This document shows, piece by piece, positions 32,336-39,717 of a stretch of 39,717 nt of DNA (within the stretch, counting starts at the first letter, position 1; each line of letters opens with the position of its first letter). Made by a program: the position numbers and the translations under genes. The DNA comes from Methanoculleus sp. SDB. GTDB lineage: Archaea; Halobacteriota; Methanomicrobia; Methanomicrobiales; Methanomicrobiaceae. The notes beneath the pieces are model-generated. The model was not told the DNA's origin and did no database searches. It saw only the letters and a list, made by a program, of their open reading frames with translations. The stretch is from positions 1 to 39,717 of the forward strand of contig LKUD01000022.1 of NCBI GenBank assembly GCA_001412355.1. The letters are read 5' to 3'.

Positions 32336-32352
32336 ACTTTTTTTTTCTTTTC
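32336..32352 (+). terminator. Oligo-T terminator of the S-layer gene
   Basis: Two T-tracts (about 32338-32346 and 32348-32352) follow the stop codon directly, a strong archaeal termination signal suited to a highly transcribed single gene. Confidence 0.6.
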
Positions 32353-32420
32353 GCGAATCTTTTCGTCCGCTCCGGCGGTCGCATTACTCCCTTGCCAAAA
32401 CCGTCCCTGTTCATCGGTTC

Positions 32421-32429
32421 GCTTATATT
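32421..32429 (+). promoter_or_regulatory. TATA box of the AMP phosphorylase gene
   Basis: GCTTATATT lies about 55 nt before the ATG at 32481. Transcription starting near 32450 would leave a 30-nt leader containing the AGGTG ribosome binding site (32471-32475). Confidence 0.45.
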
Positions 32430-32480
32430 GTCCCGCATCCAAGTACGGGAAGACTTCCGGGGTCATGAACAGGTGTCTCT

Positions 32481-34004
32481 ATGAAACTCTCGGTTCGATT
32501 GATGGATATCACAAGTCGCGGTGTGCTTCTGAATCGTGCAGACGCCCGCTTCATCGGCGTTCTTGATGGTGACCGGGTGCAGGTCATCCACGAAAGCCGC
32601 GGTATTGCCGTTCCCGCCGTCGTGGACACGACATCGTCGCTTATTAACCAGGGCACGATCGGGATCTACCGCCTCACCAATGATCGCCTGATGGTTGCCG
32701 ACGACGACTCGATCGAGGTGCGTGAAGCGCCCTCCCCTGTCTCGATCGCCCACATCAAGAAAAAAATGAACGGAATGCGGCTGAACAAGACGGAGATGTT
32801 TGAGATTATTTCGGATGTTGTCAACGAAGATCTCTCTCCTACCGAACTGACGGCGTTTGTCACCGCCTCGTACATCAATGAGCTTGATATGGACGAGATC
32901 GAGCATCTGACGCGGGCGATGGTCGAAACCGGTGATCAGCTCCATTTCTCCTCGCACCCGATCGTGGACAAGCATTCAATCGGCGGTGTTCCGGGAAACA
33001 AGATATCACTGCTGATTGTGCCGATCATCGCGTCAACAGGCCTGAAAATCCCCAAGACGAGTTCCCGTGCGATTACCGGAGCCGGAGGGACGGCCGATCT
33101 GATGGAAGTGATCGCACCCGTCGAGTTTTCCGCATCGGAAGTGCAGCAGATGACCGAAAAAGTGGGCGGTACCATTGTCTGGGGTGGCGCAACCAACATC
33201 GCACCGGCAGACGACCGGATCATTCTTGTCGAGTATCCCTTCAAGATCGACGCCCGCGGACAGATGCTGGCGAGTGTCATGGCAAAAAAAGCCGCTGTGG
33301 GTGCTGATCTTGTGGTCATCGACATACCGGTGGGGGAGAATACGAAGGTGTCAACCGCACAGGAAGGGAGAAAACTCGCACGCGATTTCATCGAACTCGG
33401 AGAGCGCCTCGGGATGAGCGTCCAGTGTGCCCTTACCTACGGCGAATCACCGGTCGGCCATTCAATCGGTCCAAACCTTGAAGTGAGAGAGGCGCTCGCC
33501 GTTTTGGAGGGAGAACGCGAACCGAATTCCCTCGTACAGAAGAGTATTTCCCTCGCGGGCATTGCACTTGAAATGGCGGGGAAGGCGGCCCGTGGCGCAG
33601 GTGCCGATCTTGCACAGGATCTCCTGTCATCGGGAAAAGCGCTTGAAACCATGAAGGCGATCATCGAAGTGCAGGGGGGCGATCCTTCCGTCAGGTCAGC
33701 CGACATCGTTCCGGGGGATCACTCGTTTGACGTGCACGCACCCGAAACGGGGTATGTCATCAACCTCAACAATCATGCGCTCATTACGATTGCCCGGGCT
33801 GCCGGAGCCCCGTCTGACAACGGGGCAGGCATCTACCTGCATGCCAAGAAAGGCGCACGCGTGCAGAAGGGTGATTCGATATTTACCATCTATGCTGAAA
33901 AAGGGTGGCGTCTTGAGAAGGCGATTGAGGTGGGCCGCAGGCTGATGCCGGTCGTCGTCGAAGGCATGCTGCTGGATCGCCTCCCGTCGGAGCACTGGGC
34001 ATGA
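32481..34004 (+). CDS. deoA: AMP phosphorylase
   Basis: Phosphorolyses AMP (also CMP, UMP) to ribose 1,5-bisphosphate, which feeds the archaeal isomerase/type III RuBisCO route of nucleotide salvage. The protein has 507 residues. Residues 1-85 form the N-terminal domain specific to the archaeal enzymes. The nucleoside-phosphorylase core has [20 protein letters not shown] as two blocks ([19 protein letters not shown]), then [32 protein letters not shown], and a C-terminal PYNP domain (HAPETGYV...[18 protein letters not shown]). It has the AGGTG site 5 nt upstream. The next gene follows after 13 nt. Confidence 0.93.
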   Translation: MKLSVRLMDITSRGVLLNRADARFIGVLDGDRVQVIHESRGIAVPAVVDTTSSLINQGTIGIYRLTNDRLMVADDDSIEVREAPSPVSIAHIKKKMNGMRLNKTEMFEIISDVVNEDLSPTELTAFVTASYINELDMDEIEHLTRAMVETGDQLHFSSHPIVDKHSIGGVPGNKISLLIVPIIASTGLKIPKTSSRAITGAGGTADLMEVIAPVEFSASEVQQMTEKVGGTIVWGGATNIAPADDRIILVEYPFKIDARGQMLASVMAKKAAVGADLVVIDIPVGENTKVSTAQEGRKLARDFIELGERLGMSVQCALTYGESPVGHSIGPNLEVREALAVLEGEREPNSLVQKSISLAGIALEMAGKAARGAGADLAQDLLSSGKALETMKAIIEVQGGDPSVRSADIVPGDHSFDVHAPETGYVINLNNHALITIARAAGAPSDNGAGIYLHAKKGARVQKGDSIFTIYAEKGWRLEKAIEVGRRLMPVVVEGMLLDRLPSEHWA

Positions 34005-34017
34005 GGGGTGGACGACT

Positions 34018-35424
34018 TTGAATCAGACGGGTGTAGTCAGGGGGGCGGGCGCCGCCCGGCTCTGCGTGGCACTGGTAATTCTCGCGGCTCTCATTCCTGC
34101 GGCGCAGGCAACAGTGCTCTCGTTTACGGTTGTGGACGAAACCGATCAGGCTCCGCTGGACGGTGCATCGATCTATATTGACGGGAATTATATCGGAAAG
34201 ACGGGGAGTTCGGGTAAGTACTCCTACGAGCATGCCCGGACGTCTTCCTTTAACGTGAAGATTGTCATGACGGGGTATGACGACTGGGTCGACGTCCTCT
34301 CCGATACCGCGACAGGGGTGACCGCATCCCTGTCCCGGAAGACGATCTTTCTCACCGTTACCGTCTATGATGCGATGACACTGCAGCCTGTCGCGGATGT
34401 GCTGGTAAAACTGGACGGTGAGGAGGGTTCCGATTCCGGACGTTCCACTGCTGCCGGAGGTGTGGATTTCGACGTTCGGGCCGGTGCAACCTATAATGTG
34501 GAGATCCTGGCACCCCGGTACGATACTCTCTACCGGACTGTCGAAATGGGAAACAGTGCAAAGGATGTGCAGTACTGGCTCTACAGGAATGATCTCTTCG
34601 TCATCCGGGTTGTGGATGCTGAAACGCGGTCTCCTCTTGCCGGTGTCCTTATCATCGTGAATGATCGCGAAGAAGGCATTTCAGGTGACGACGGGGCGCT
34701 TCCTCTCTATCTCGAGAGGGAGCGGTCCTATGTCATCACGTGTGAAAAAGACGAGTACCAGACGATCACCGAGACGCGGTACGTGACCGATGAGGACGCG
34801 GTGTTCGAATATCTCATGTCGAAATCGCTCTATTCTCTCTCGATCTCTGTTTTTGATACTGAAAAAACACCGGTTGAAGGGGCGACCGTCTATATTGACA
34901 ATGCCTTCCACGGGACGACCGGTACCTATGGCAGCGCAGGGCTTCTTAACCTGCAGGCGGGCGTGCATACGGTCGAGGTCAGGAGGGAAGGATTCCTGAC
35001 GTGGACATCGGAGATCGAGATGCGTGACGGTGGAACGGATCTCACCGTCGAACTTGCTTATGCGAAGGCGGCAGTGACCGTCCATGTTGCCGACAATGAC
35101 GGCCAGGCCGTATCCGGGGCACGTATTCTCGTGGACGGCGAGTACCGTACAACAACGGACGATGCCGGGATTGCCGTTCTGGAACTTCCCGCCCATCGGA
35201 TATATAATATCACGGCGCTTTGCTCCGGGTACCGCCCTGCTTCGGTCTCTCATGATATACCCTCCGGCACGAGCGCTGCCGACGTCTCGCTCGTACTGGC
35301 ACCCGAACTGGACATGGCACTGTTTTTTGTGGCGGGAATCGGAATTCTGGTAGTGATAGGCGTTGCACTGGTTATCCGATGGACTCGCGCCGCACCGCGT
35401 CGGAGGAAGCCGCGCCGACTTTGA
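34018..35424 (+). CDS. Membrane-anchored surface protein with five PEGA/CarboxypepD_reg-like repeats
   Basis: A 468-residue exported protein. A signal peptide (residues 11-31, ALIPAAQA) is followed by five beta-sandwich units of about 80 residues starting near 33, 110, 193, 272 and 352. Each has the pattern V-x-D...P-V/L-x-G-A-x-V-x-I-D-G...G. A C-terminal membrane helix (ALFFVAGIGILVVIGVALVI) and a basic tail (RRRKPRRL) anchor it. Such domains usually decorate cell envelopes and bind carbohydrate or wall proteins. The start is TTG at 34018, preceded by a GAGGGGTGG stretch. It follows AMP phosphorylase closely, but there is no evident functional link. Confidence 0.8.
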   Translation: MNQTGVVRGAGAARLCVALVILAALIPAAQATVLSFTVVDETDQAPLDGASIYIDGNYIGKTGSSGKYSYEHARTSSFNVKIVMTGYDDWVDVLSDTATGVTASLSRKTIFLTVTVYDAMTLQPVADVLVKLDGEEGSDSGRSTAAGGVDFDVRAGATYNVEILAPRYDTLYRTVEMGNSAKDVQYWLYRNDLFVIRVVDAETRSPLAGVLIIVNDREEGISGDDGALPLYLERERSYVITCEKDEYQTITETRYVTDEDAVFEYLMSKSLYSLSISVFDTEKTPVEGATVYIDNAFHGTTGTYGSAGLLNLQAGVHTVEVRREGFLTWTSEIEMRDGGTDLTVELAYAKAAVTVHVADNDGQAVSGARILVDGEYRTTTDDAGIAVLELPAHRIYNITALCSGYRPASVSHDIPSGTSAADVSLVLAPELDMALFFVAGIGILVVIGVALVIRWTRAAPRRRKPRRL

Positions 35425-36418
35425 TAATTACTAATGATATCTATGATCAGTATGGCAATTTCATTGACAGCAGACGTGAGACAGATGAAGGGGTGCCCGG
35501 GAATGCGGAAACCATTCAGTTTAACTGCTCCCCTGCCGATGCCGGATTCTGGGATGGTGCGGCATATGCCACGACAATGGAAAGCCCTGTGAGTGAGGGG
35601 GGAGAAGCCTCCGTACTCTTCCGGGCATCACCCTATATCGGGACAAATATCATACTCATCGAACCCCCGGCGGGGATACCGCCGCGCTGGCTCTCCATTC
35701 CCGGCACCGGCACGCTGGAACCCTGTTCAATAACCGTCTCCATCCAGCCGAATGTCGACACCCCTCCCTATGTACGGGCCGATGGCACGAGCAGGTTCTA
35801 TCTGACATACGCGCTCGCCGATCACTTGGGCAATCCGGCGTGCAATTCGAGCGTTACTATTACAACATCGGAAGCTGGTGAGCTGTATTCATCGCGGACG
35901 AATTCCGACGGGCAGATCCTGATCACGTACGGCCCGCGTGACAGAACCGGAATCATCACGATAACGGCCCGTTCTGTTGTCAATGCGTCTGTCTCTGTGA
36001 GCCGGGAGGTCGGGTTCGTATCGATGGATGGCTGCGACATGCTCGTGACGGCAAGTCCTCAGGTGATGGCAAGCCATGATGTCTGTGATACGCTCGTTGC
36101 CGAGGTGAGGGCCAAGGTGATGGATATCAAAGGGAATCCGGTGGAAGGCGAGACGGTGGAATTTCAGATAGTGAACTGTCTCGATGACGCGGCACAGGTA
36201 AGCCCTCCGGCCCTTCAATCGGCATCTGCCGTGACCAATGCCGACGGATATGCGATAGTCGACTTTGTTCCCGGAACGTTTGAAACGGACTGGCGGGAGG
36301 CATGGTATACCGTATCTGGATTATTGCACGGGCGGCAGATGCGCCCGAAGATCTCAAATATCTTGACGGATGGATCCGGATCGGGGCGGCGGGGAAATCG
36401 TATATTTTGATAGAATAG
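35424..36418 (+). pseudogene. Decayed tandem paralogue of the vWA surface protein gene
   Basis: An open frame from 35379 to 36410 encodes a protein that from about 35424 matches residues 145-435 of the intact vWA protein at 36625 (QFNCSPADAGF / RFTCSPDDAGF, RASPYIGTNIILI, TNSDGQ, ASPQVM-SHDV, GTFETDW). The signal peptide and first ~140 residues are missing; the match begins at the stop codon of the upstream gene. After FETDWREA the frame diverges, but the +2 frame reads YRIWIIARAADAPED ... WIRIGAAGKSYILIE and stops at 36418, matching the last ~38 residues of the intact protein. So about 500 codons, including the vWA domain, were deleted out of frame. Confidence 0.85.
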
Positions 36419-36470
36419 ATACACTATTTTATTAAGTTGATTATCTCTAATGTTTATTCATTGACGAAAT

Positions 36471-36480
36471 CATTATATAT
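36471..36480 (+). promoter_or_regulatory. AT-rich promoter region of the vWA gene
   Basis: CATTATATAT lies in an AT-rich island (about 36410-36505) that contrasts with the GC-rich surroundings. Transcription from it would begin near 36505 and leave a leader of about 120 nt. A second TATA-like element (GGTATATACG, 36499-36508) is an alternative. Confidence 0.45.
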
Positions 36481-36624
36481 TTTTGGAGTTTATTATCGGT
36501 ATATACGTGCCGGTCTCCCTCTTTGTGCAGCACGGAGCATACCCGTTCCGCTGTACTTCCTGCCCGTTGATCCGGCACGCTGATTCCGTCTTCCAGTCAT
36601 TGCACTGCAACGAGGGGTATAACC

Positions 36625-39591
36625 ATGAAACACAGAGCACTCATCCTGTTGCTCACCGCGTGCGCTGTCCTATGCAATCCGGCCGCTGCCGCCACCGCAC
36701 AGGATTTTACATTGAATTCCGACACGGACTGGCTTGTAGCGGGTGAAGGGAGTGCGACAATCAGTGCCGCGCTGAACGGATCGATTCCCGGTGTCACCAT
36801 CTCACAGGTAGTGTTTTCCTGTGCTGATGCATCGTTTGGCCAGGTGGATCACACGGTTGTGACAACCGCACCGTACACCACGACATTCGGCTCCACGAAA
36901 AGCGGAATCGCACCGATCGAAGCTCAAATCTGGTATTCTGAAGGGGGAAATGCGTCGGTGGTAACGAAAACCCTCGACCAGAAGATAGACCATAATCTGC
37001 CGTACCGCATTTCATCGATCAGCCCCATCAGCGAACTGACGGTCAATGAAGCGACTGATATCGTTGTGTGCATGCAGGATATCTTTACAAATCCCGTCGA
37101 CAATCTTCGCGAGGCCGATGAAAACCGGCTGAATCAGGCAGAAAAGATCCGGTTTACGTGCTCTCCGGACGATGCCGGATTCTTTAACGGAATGACGTAT
37201 GTCACCGATTTTTCAGAACCTGTGGATGCATCCGGCACGATATCCGTGGAATTCAGGGCATCCCGGCAGGTTGGAACGAACATCATTCTCATTGACCCGG
37301 CACAGGCAGTCCCGTCCCGCTGGCTGGCCATCCCCGTTATCGGCGATTCTCAACCCGTTTCGATAAGCGTCTCCGTACAGCCGGGTTTGGGCAATCCTCC
37401 CTTTATCCCAGCCGACGGGAAAAGCCTCTTTTTCCTGACGTACCTGCTGGAGGACCGGTACGGGAATCCTTCGGGCAATACTACGGTCACTATCACGCCG
37501 TCGGATACGGGTGTCGCGGAAACGCTTCGCACCAATTCGGACGGTCAGATCAGGGTCACGTTCGGGCCGCGCGATACGACAGGCGTAATCGAAATTACGG
37601 CGCGGTCGGATGTGAACGCGAGCGTCGTGTCGCACCAGAGTCTCGAGTTTGTGAGCACCGATCCCACCGACATGCTGCTGACGGCAAGCCCGCAGGTAAT
37701 GCCCTCCCATGATGTGGATGCGGGTCTCGTCTCGCAGTTGCGGGCAAAAGTCCTGGACCAGAAAGGCAATCCCGTGCAAAATCAAGTTGTAACATTCCAA
37801 ATCCTGAATCAGGTCAATGATTCCGCACAGATCAGCCCTCCCTCGCTTGTTTCAACCACCGCCAGCACAAACCAGAACGGATATGCCATTGTGAATTTCA
37901 TACCCGGCACGTTCGAGACCGACTGGCAGAAGGCACATTATGACGAAACGGCGGAAGCATCGTGTGATATCCTGGCAATCTGGAATACCACCTCACGAAC
38001 CGTGGCGCTTGAGTGGAAGAATTTCCCCTACCTCAGTGTCGAAACGGAGGTTGATCCCGAAACCGTTGCAGTCAATGAAACCGTTGACGTGACGGTCCGG
38101 CTTGTCGGAAACGGGTGGGCGCTGCAGCCTGATCCCATCGATGTCATGCTCTGTATTGACCGGTCCGGAAGCATGCTGGAGGATTATCCCGACCGGATGG
38201 TGTCGACCATGAATGCCGCCAAGATTTTTAACGGGGAGATGTCTCCTGCTCGTGACCAGGTCGGCCTCGTATCGTTCGGCAATTATGGCTATACCGATAT
38301 ATTCTCGTATTATTACAAGTACTGGGCCGGGAAAGACTCCACCTCATATGACGACTGGAGCTATGTCAGCAGTTACTATGCCGGCAATCCCACAAATTAT
38401 GGGGGATACGCCACGCTTGACCTGCCGCTGAGCTATGACCATACGGTCGTGGATGCCGCGATCACCTCGCTGGTCCCGAACGGCGGCACACCCATGCGGT
38501 ACGGCCTGTACGAGGCGGGCAAGGAGCTGATCGCCAATTCAAATCCGGGTGCGGTCAAAGCGGTTATTCTGCTCACCGACGGTGACTGGAACACCGGCGG
38601 CGATCCGCAGGGCGGGTACGGCGTCACCTCCTTCCCCGAAACGGGGACGGGCAGTGTCATCACCTGGATAAAGAACAACAATATCAGAATCTATACGATC
38701 CGGCTGGGGAGCTCCGGCAATGAGGCCGATCTTCAGGCATATGCGGCAGAGTCCAACGGTACCTACTACCACGCCCCTACGGGTGACGACCTTGCGGCGA
38801 TCTATACGGAGATCGCCGGCGATCTGAAGACCGCAGCGGGTGTCGACACGAGCATGGACATCATGTTTGACGGCATCGAGATCAACAATGTATCCTACGC
38901 CGGTGATGCGGCCGACATCGTAGAGTACGTCTACCAGGTCGGAGACTCGACAACCATCGAGAGCTGGAATTTCACGCACACTATCATCCCCCTGACATCA
39001 AAAGACCAGAGGGCGGACTGGAACGCCTGCCGGAGCCTTAATTTCACCGTGGATGATATCGGGACCATCCGGCTGAACCAGACATGGGAAGCGCATTTCC
39101 TGCTGCGGGTGCTCCAGGGAGGCAATATCAATATATTCGGCCCGGATTCGCTGATCAGCTTCGACAACGGAGCAGGCACCCTGGCGCTCCCCGATACATT
39201 CATTACCGCCGTGCCGAACCTGAACGCGACGGGAATAGATTTCATGTCCCTCTCCCTCGAGAATTTCGAGAGCCCCAACCGCGATACGTTTGTCGATACT
39301 CTCCAGCTCACATGGGACCTGAATTATACCGGCCAATTCGACGTGACCCAGTCCCTCTGGTATCAGCGTGTCGGTGACCCCACCGCTGTCAGATTCAAGC
39401 AAATCGTTGCGGTGAATCCGATCCCGATTCCGGCAGCATATGCAACTTCTCTCGACTGCCGGAATCTCAATCCCGGAGAGTACCTGATCTGGATTACTGC
39501 AAAAGCCCCGGATGCACCGGACGACAGGGCCGACATTGCCGGTGCCATCAGGATCGGGAACAGCGGCGGAGCATTCATCCGGATAGAATAA
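36625..39591 (+). CDS. Large secreted von Willebrand factor A protein with Ig-like domains
   Basis: A 988-residue exported protein. It has a signal peptide (residues 1-23), then beta-rich Ig/invasin-like domains to about residue 490 (including DGQIRVTFGPRDTTGVIEITARS). The vWA domain follows: MIDAS motif DRSGS at 512-516, a Thr in NGGTPM, and LLTDGDWN near 650, so divalent-cation-dependent adhesion is possible. A C-terminal beta domain ends in AIRIGNSGGAFIRIE with no membrane helix or PGF-CTERM, so it is either released or held non-covalently. The vWA part has a Tyr/Ser-rich insertion (YYYKYWAGKDSTSYDDW). GAGGGG precedes the ATG by 7 nt. A truncated paralogue lies directly upstream. Confidence 0.88.
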   Translation: MKHRALILLLTACAVLCNPAAAATAQDFTLNSDTDWLVAGEGSATISAALNGSIPGVTISQVVFSCADASFGQVDHTVVTTAPYTTTFGSTKSGIAPIEAQIWYSEGGNASVVTKTLDQKIDHNLPYRISSISPISELTVNEATDIVVCMQDIFTNPVDNLREADENRLNQAEKIRFTCSPDDAGFFNGMTYVTDFSEPVDASGTISVEFRASRQVGTNIILIDPAQAVPSRWLAIPVIGDSQPVSISVSVQPGLGNPPFIPADGKSLFFLTYLLEDRYGNPSGNTTVTITPSDTGVAETLRTNSDGQIRVTFGPRDTTGVIEITARSDVNASVVSHQSLEFVSTDPTDMLLTASPQVMPSHDVDAGLVSQLRAKVLDQKGNPVQNQVVTFQILNQVNDSAQISPPSLVSTTASTNQNGYAIVNFIPGTFETDWQKAHYDETAEASCDILAIWNTTSRTVALEWKNFPYLSVETEVDPETVAVNETVDVTVRLVGNGWALQPDPIDVMLCIDRSGSMLEDYPDRMVSTMNAAKIFNGEMSPARDQVGLVSFGNYGYTDIFSYYYKYWAGKDSTSYDDWSYVSSYYAGNPTNYGGYATLDLPLSYDHTVVDAAITSLVPNGGTPMRYGLYEAGKELIANSNPGAVKAVILLTDGDWNTGGDPQGGYGVTSFPETGTGSVITWIKNNNIRIYTIRLGSSGNEADLQAYAAESNGTYYHAPTGDDLAAIYTEIAGDLKTAAGVDTSMDIMFDGIEINNVSYAGDAADIVEYVYQVGDSTTIESWNFTHTIIPLTSKDQRADWNACRSLNFTVDDIGTIRLNQTWEAHFLLRVLQGGNINIFGPDSLISFDNGAGTLALPDTFITAVPNLNATGIDFMSLSLENFESPNRDTFVDTLQLTWDLNYTGQFDVTQSLWYQRVGDPTAVRFKQIVAVNPIPIPAAYATSLDCRNLNPGEYLIWITAKAPDAPDDRADIAGAIRIGNSGGAFIRIE

Positions 39592-39602
39592 CCATTTTTT
39601 TC
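39592..39602 (+). terminator. Oligo-T terminator of the vWA gene
   Basis: A run of seven T residues (39595-39601) follows the stop codon within four nt, and the next feature is on the opposite strand. Confidence 0.5.
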
Positions 39603-39682
39603 GCGGGCACTGCCGAATCATAATGCATTCTGCAGGTACAATCCGGCAGATTCTCACACATCTTCCGAACAGTGCCGCCGTA

Positions 39683-39717
39683 CGGATCCAGCGGGAATCG
39701 AACCCGCGTCCTTGGGT
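39683..39717 (-). tRNA. 3' end of a tRNA gene (isotype not determined)
   Basis: The reverse complement of the last 35 bases gives the T-arm GCGGG-TTCGATT-CCCGC, the acceptor strand TGGATCC and discriminator G; CCA is not encoded. The preceding bases ACCCA are probably the 3' anticodon-stem strand. The anticodon lies beyond the window, so the amino acid cannot be read. Confidence 0.85.

Noticed and set aside
35379-36410. Reading the 343-codon frame as an intact gene
   Set aside because: It starts inside the upstream gene with no ribosome binding site, lacks a signal peptide, and its natural C-terminus lies in another frame, so it is better called a pseudogene.

Overview
The window looks like chromosome of a hydrogenotrophic methanogen, most likely order Methanomicrobiales. 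Support: the end of a methyl-H4MPT:coenzyme M methyltransferase (Mtr) operon, archaeal C/D and H/ACA guide-RNP proteins (Nop5, fibrillarin, Cbf5), the archaeal aminodideoxyheptulosonate entry to aromatic synthesis, AMP phosphorylase, an S-layer-like glycoprotein with a PGF-CTERM tail, TATA/BRE-type promoters and oligo-T terminators. The assignment rests on gene families and organisation; no database search was made.

Layout. 1-1677: 3' end of the mtr operon, where MtrA is followed directly by MtrH and the MtrA C-terminus carries an MtrG-like segment. 1758-4949 (minus): a HEAT-repeat protein and the de novo NAD operon nadX-nadA-nadC. 5326-14395 (plus): a tightly packed aromatic amino acid operon, mostly with 4-nt ATGA overlaps: two tandem ADH synthases, dehydroquinate synthase II, TyrA, PheA, AroA, a shikimate kinase-shikimate dehydrogenase fusion, AroC, then a MiaB/MtaB-type tRNA methylthiotransferase. 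aroD and chorismate mutase are not in it. 14358-16803 (minus): a ZnuABC-type metal transporter. 17041-18210: an unknown protein, a small membrane protein and tRNA-Ile. 18325-20681: iorAB, the ferredoxin-dependent aryl-pyruvate oxidoreductase, which links functionally to the aromatic operon.

20848-29463: a lipoprotein, a DUF2085 membrane protein, tRNA-Ser, hemD-cbf5, an orphan TctA-like permease, a Na+/Ca2+ exchanger, nop5-fibrillarin, a DUF1614 membrane protein, a TIM-barrel (AP endonuclease/xylose isomerase-like) protein and tRNA-Gln. 29900-39591 is a cell-envelope region: the S-layer-like protein, AMP phosphorylase, a membrane-anchored repeat protein, a decayed paralogue, and a large secreted von Willebrand factor A protein. 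The window ends inside a tRNA gene on the minus strand.

Most notable: (1) an MtrA-MtrG fusion with no separate mtrF/mtrG before mtrH and a possible internal start that would also make free MtrG; (2) a pseudogene at 35424-36418 whose two ends match the middle and the last ~38 codons of the adjacent vWA gene, the latter out of frame, showing an internal deletion of a tandem duplicate; (3) a bacterial-type AroK fused to AroE; (4) two diverged tandem ADH synthases; (5) a ZnuA-like protein lacking the usual first histidine ligand; (6) several genes with a TATA box about 25 nt from the start codon, suggesting leaderless mRNAs.
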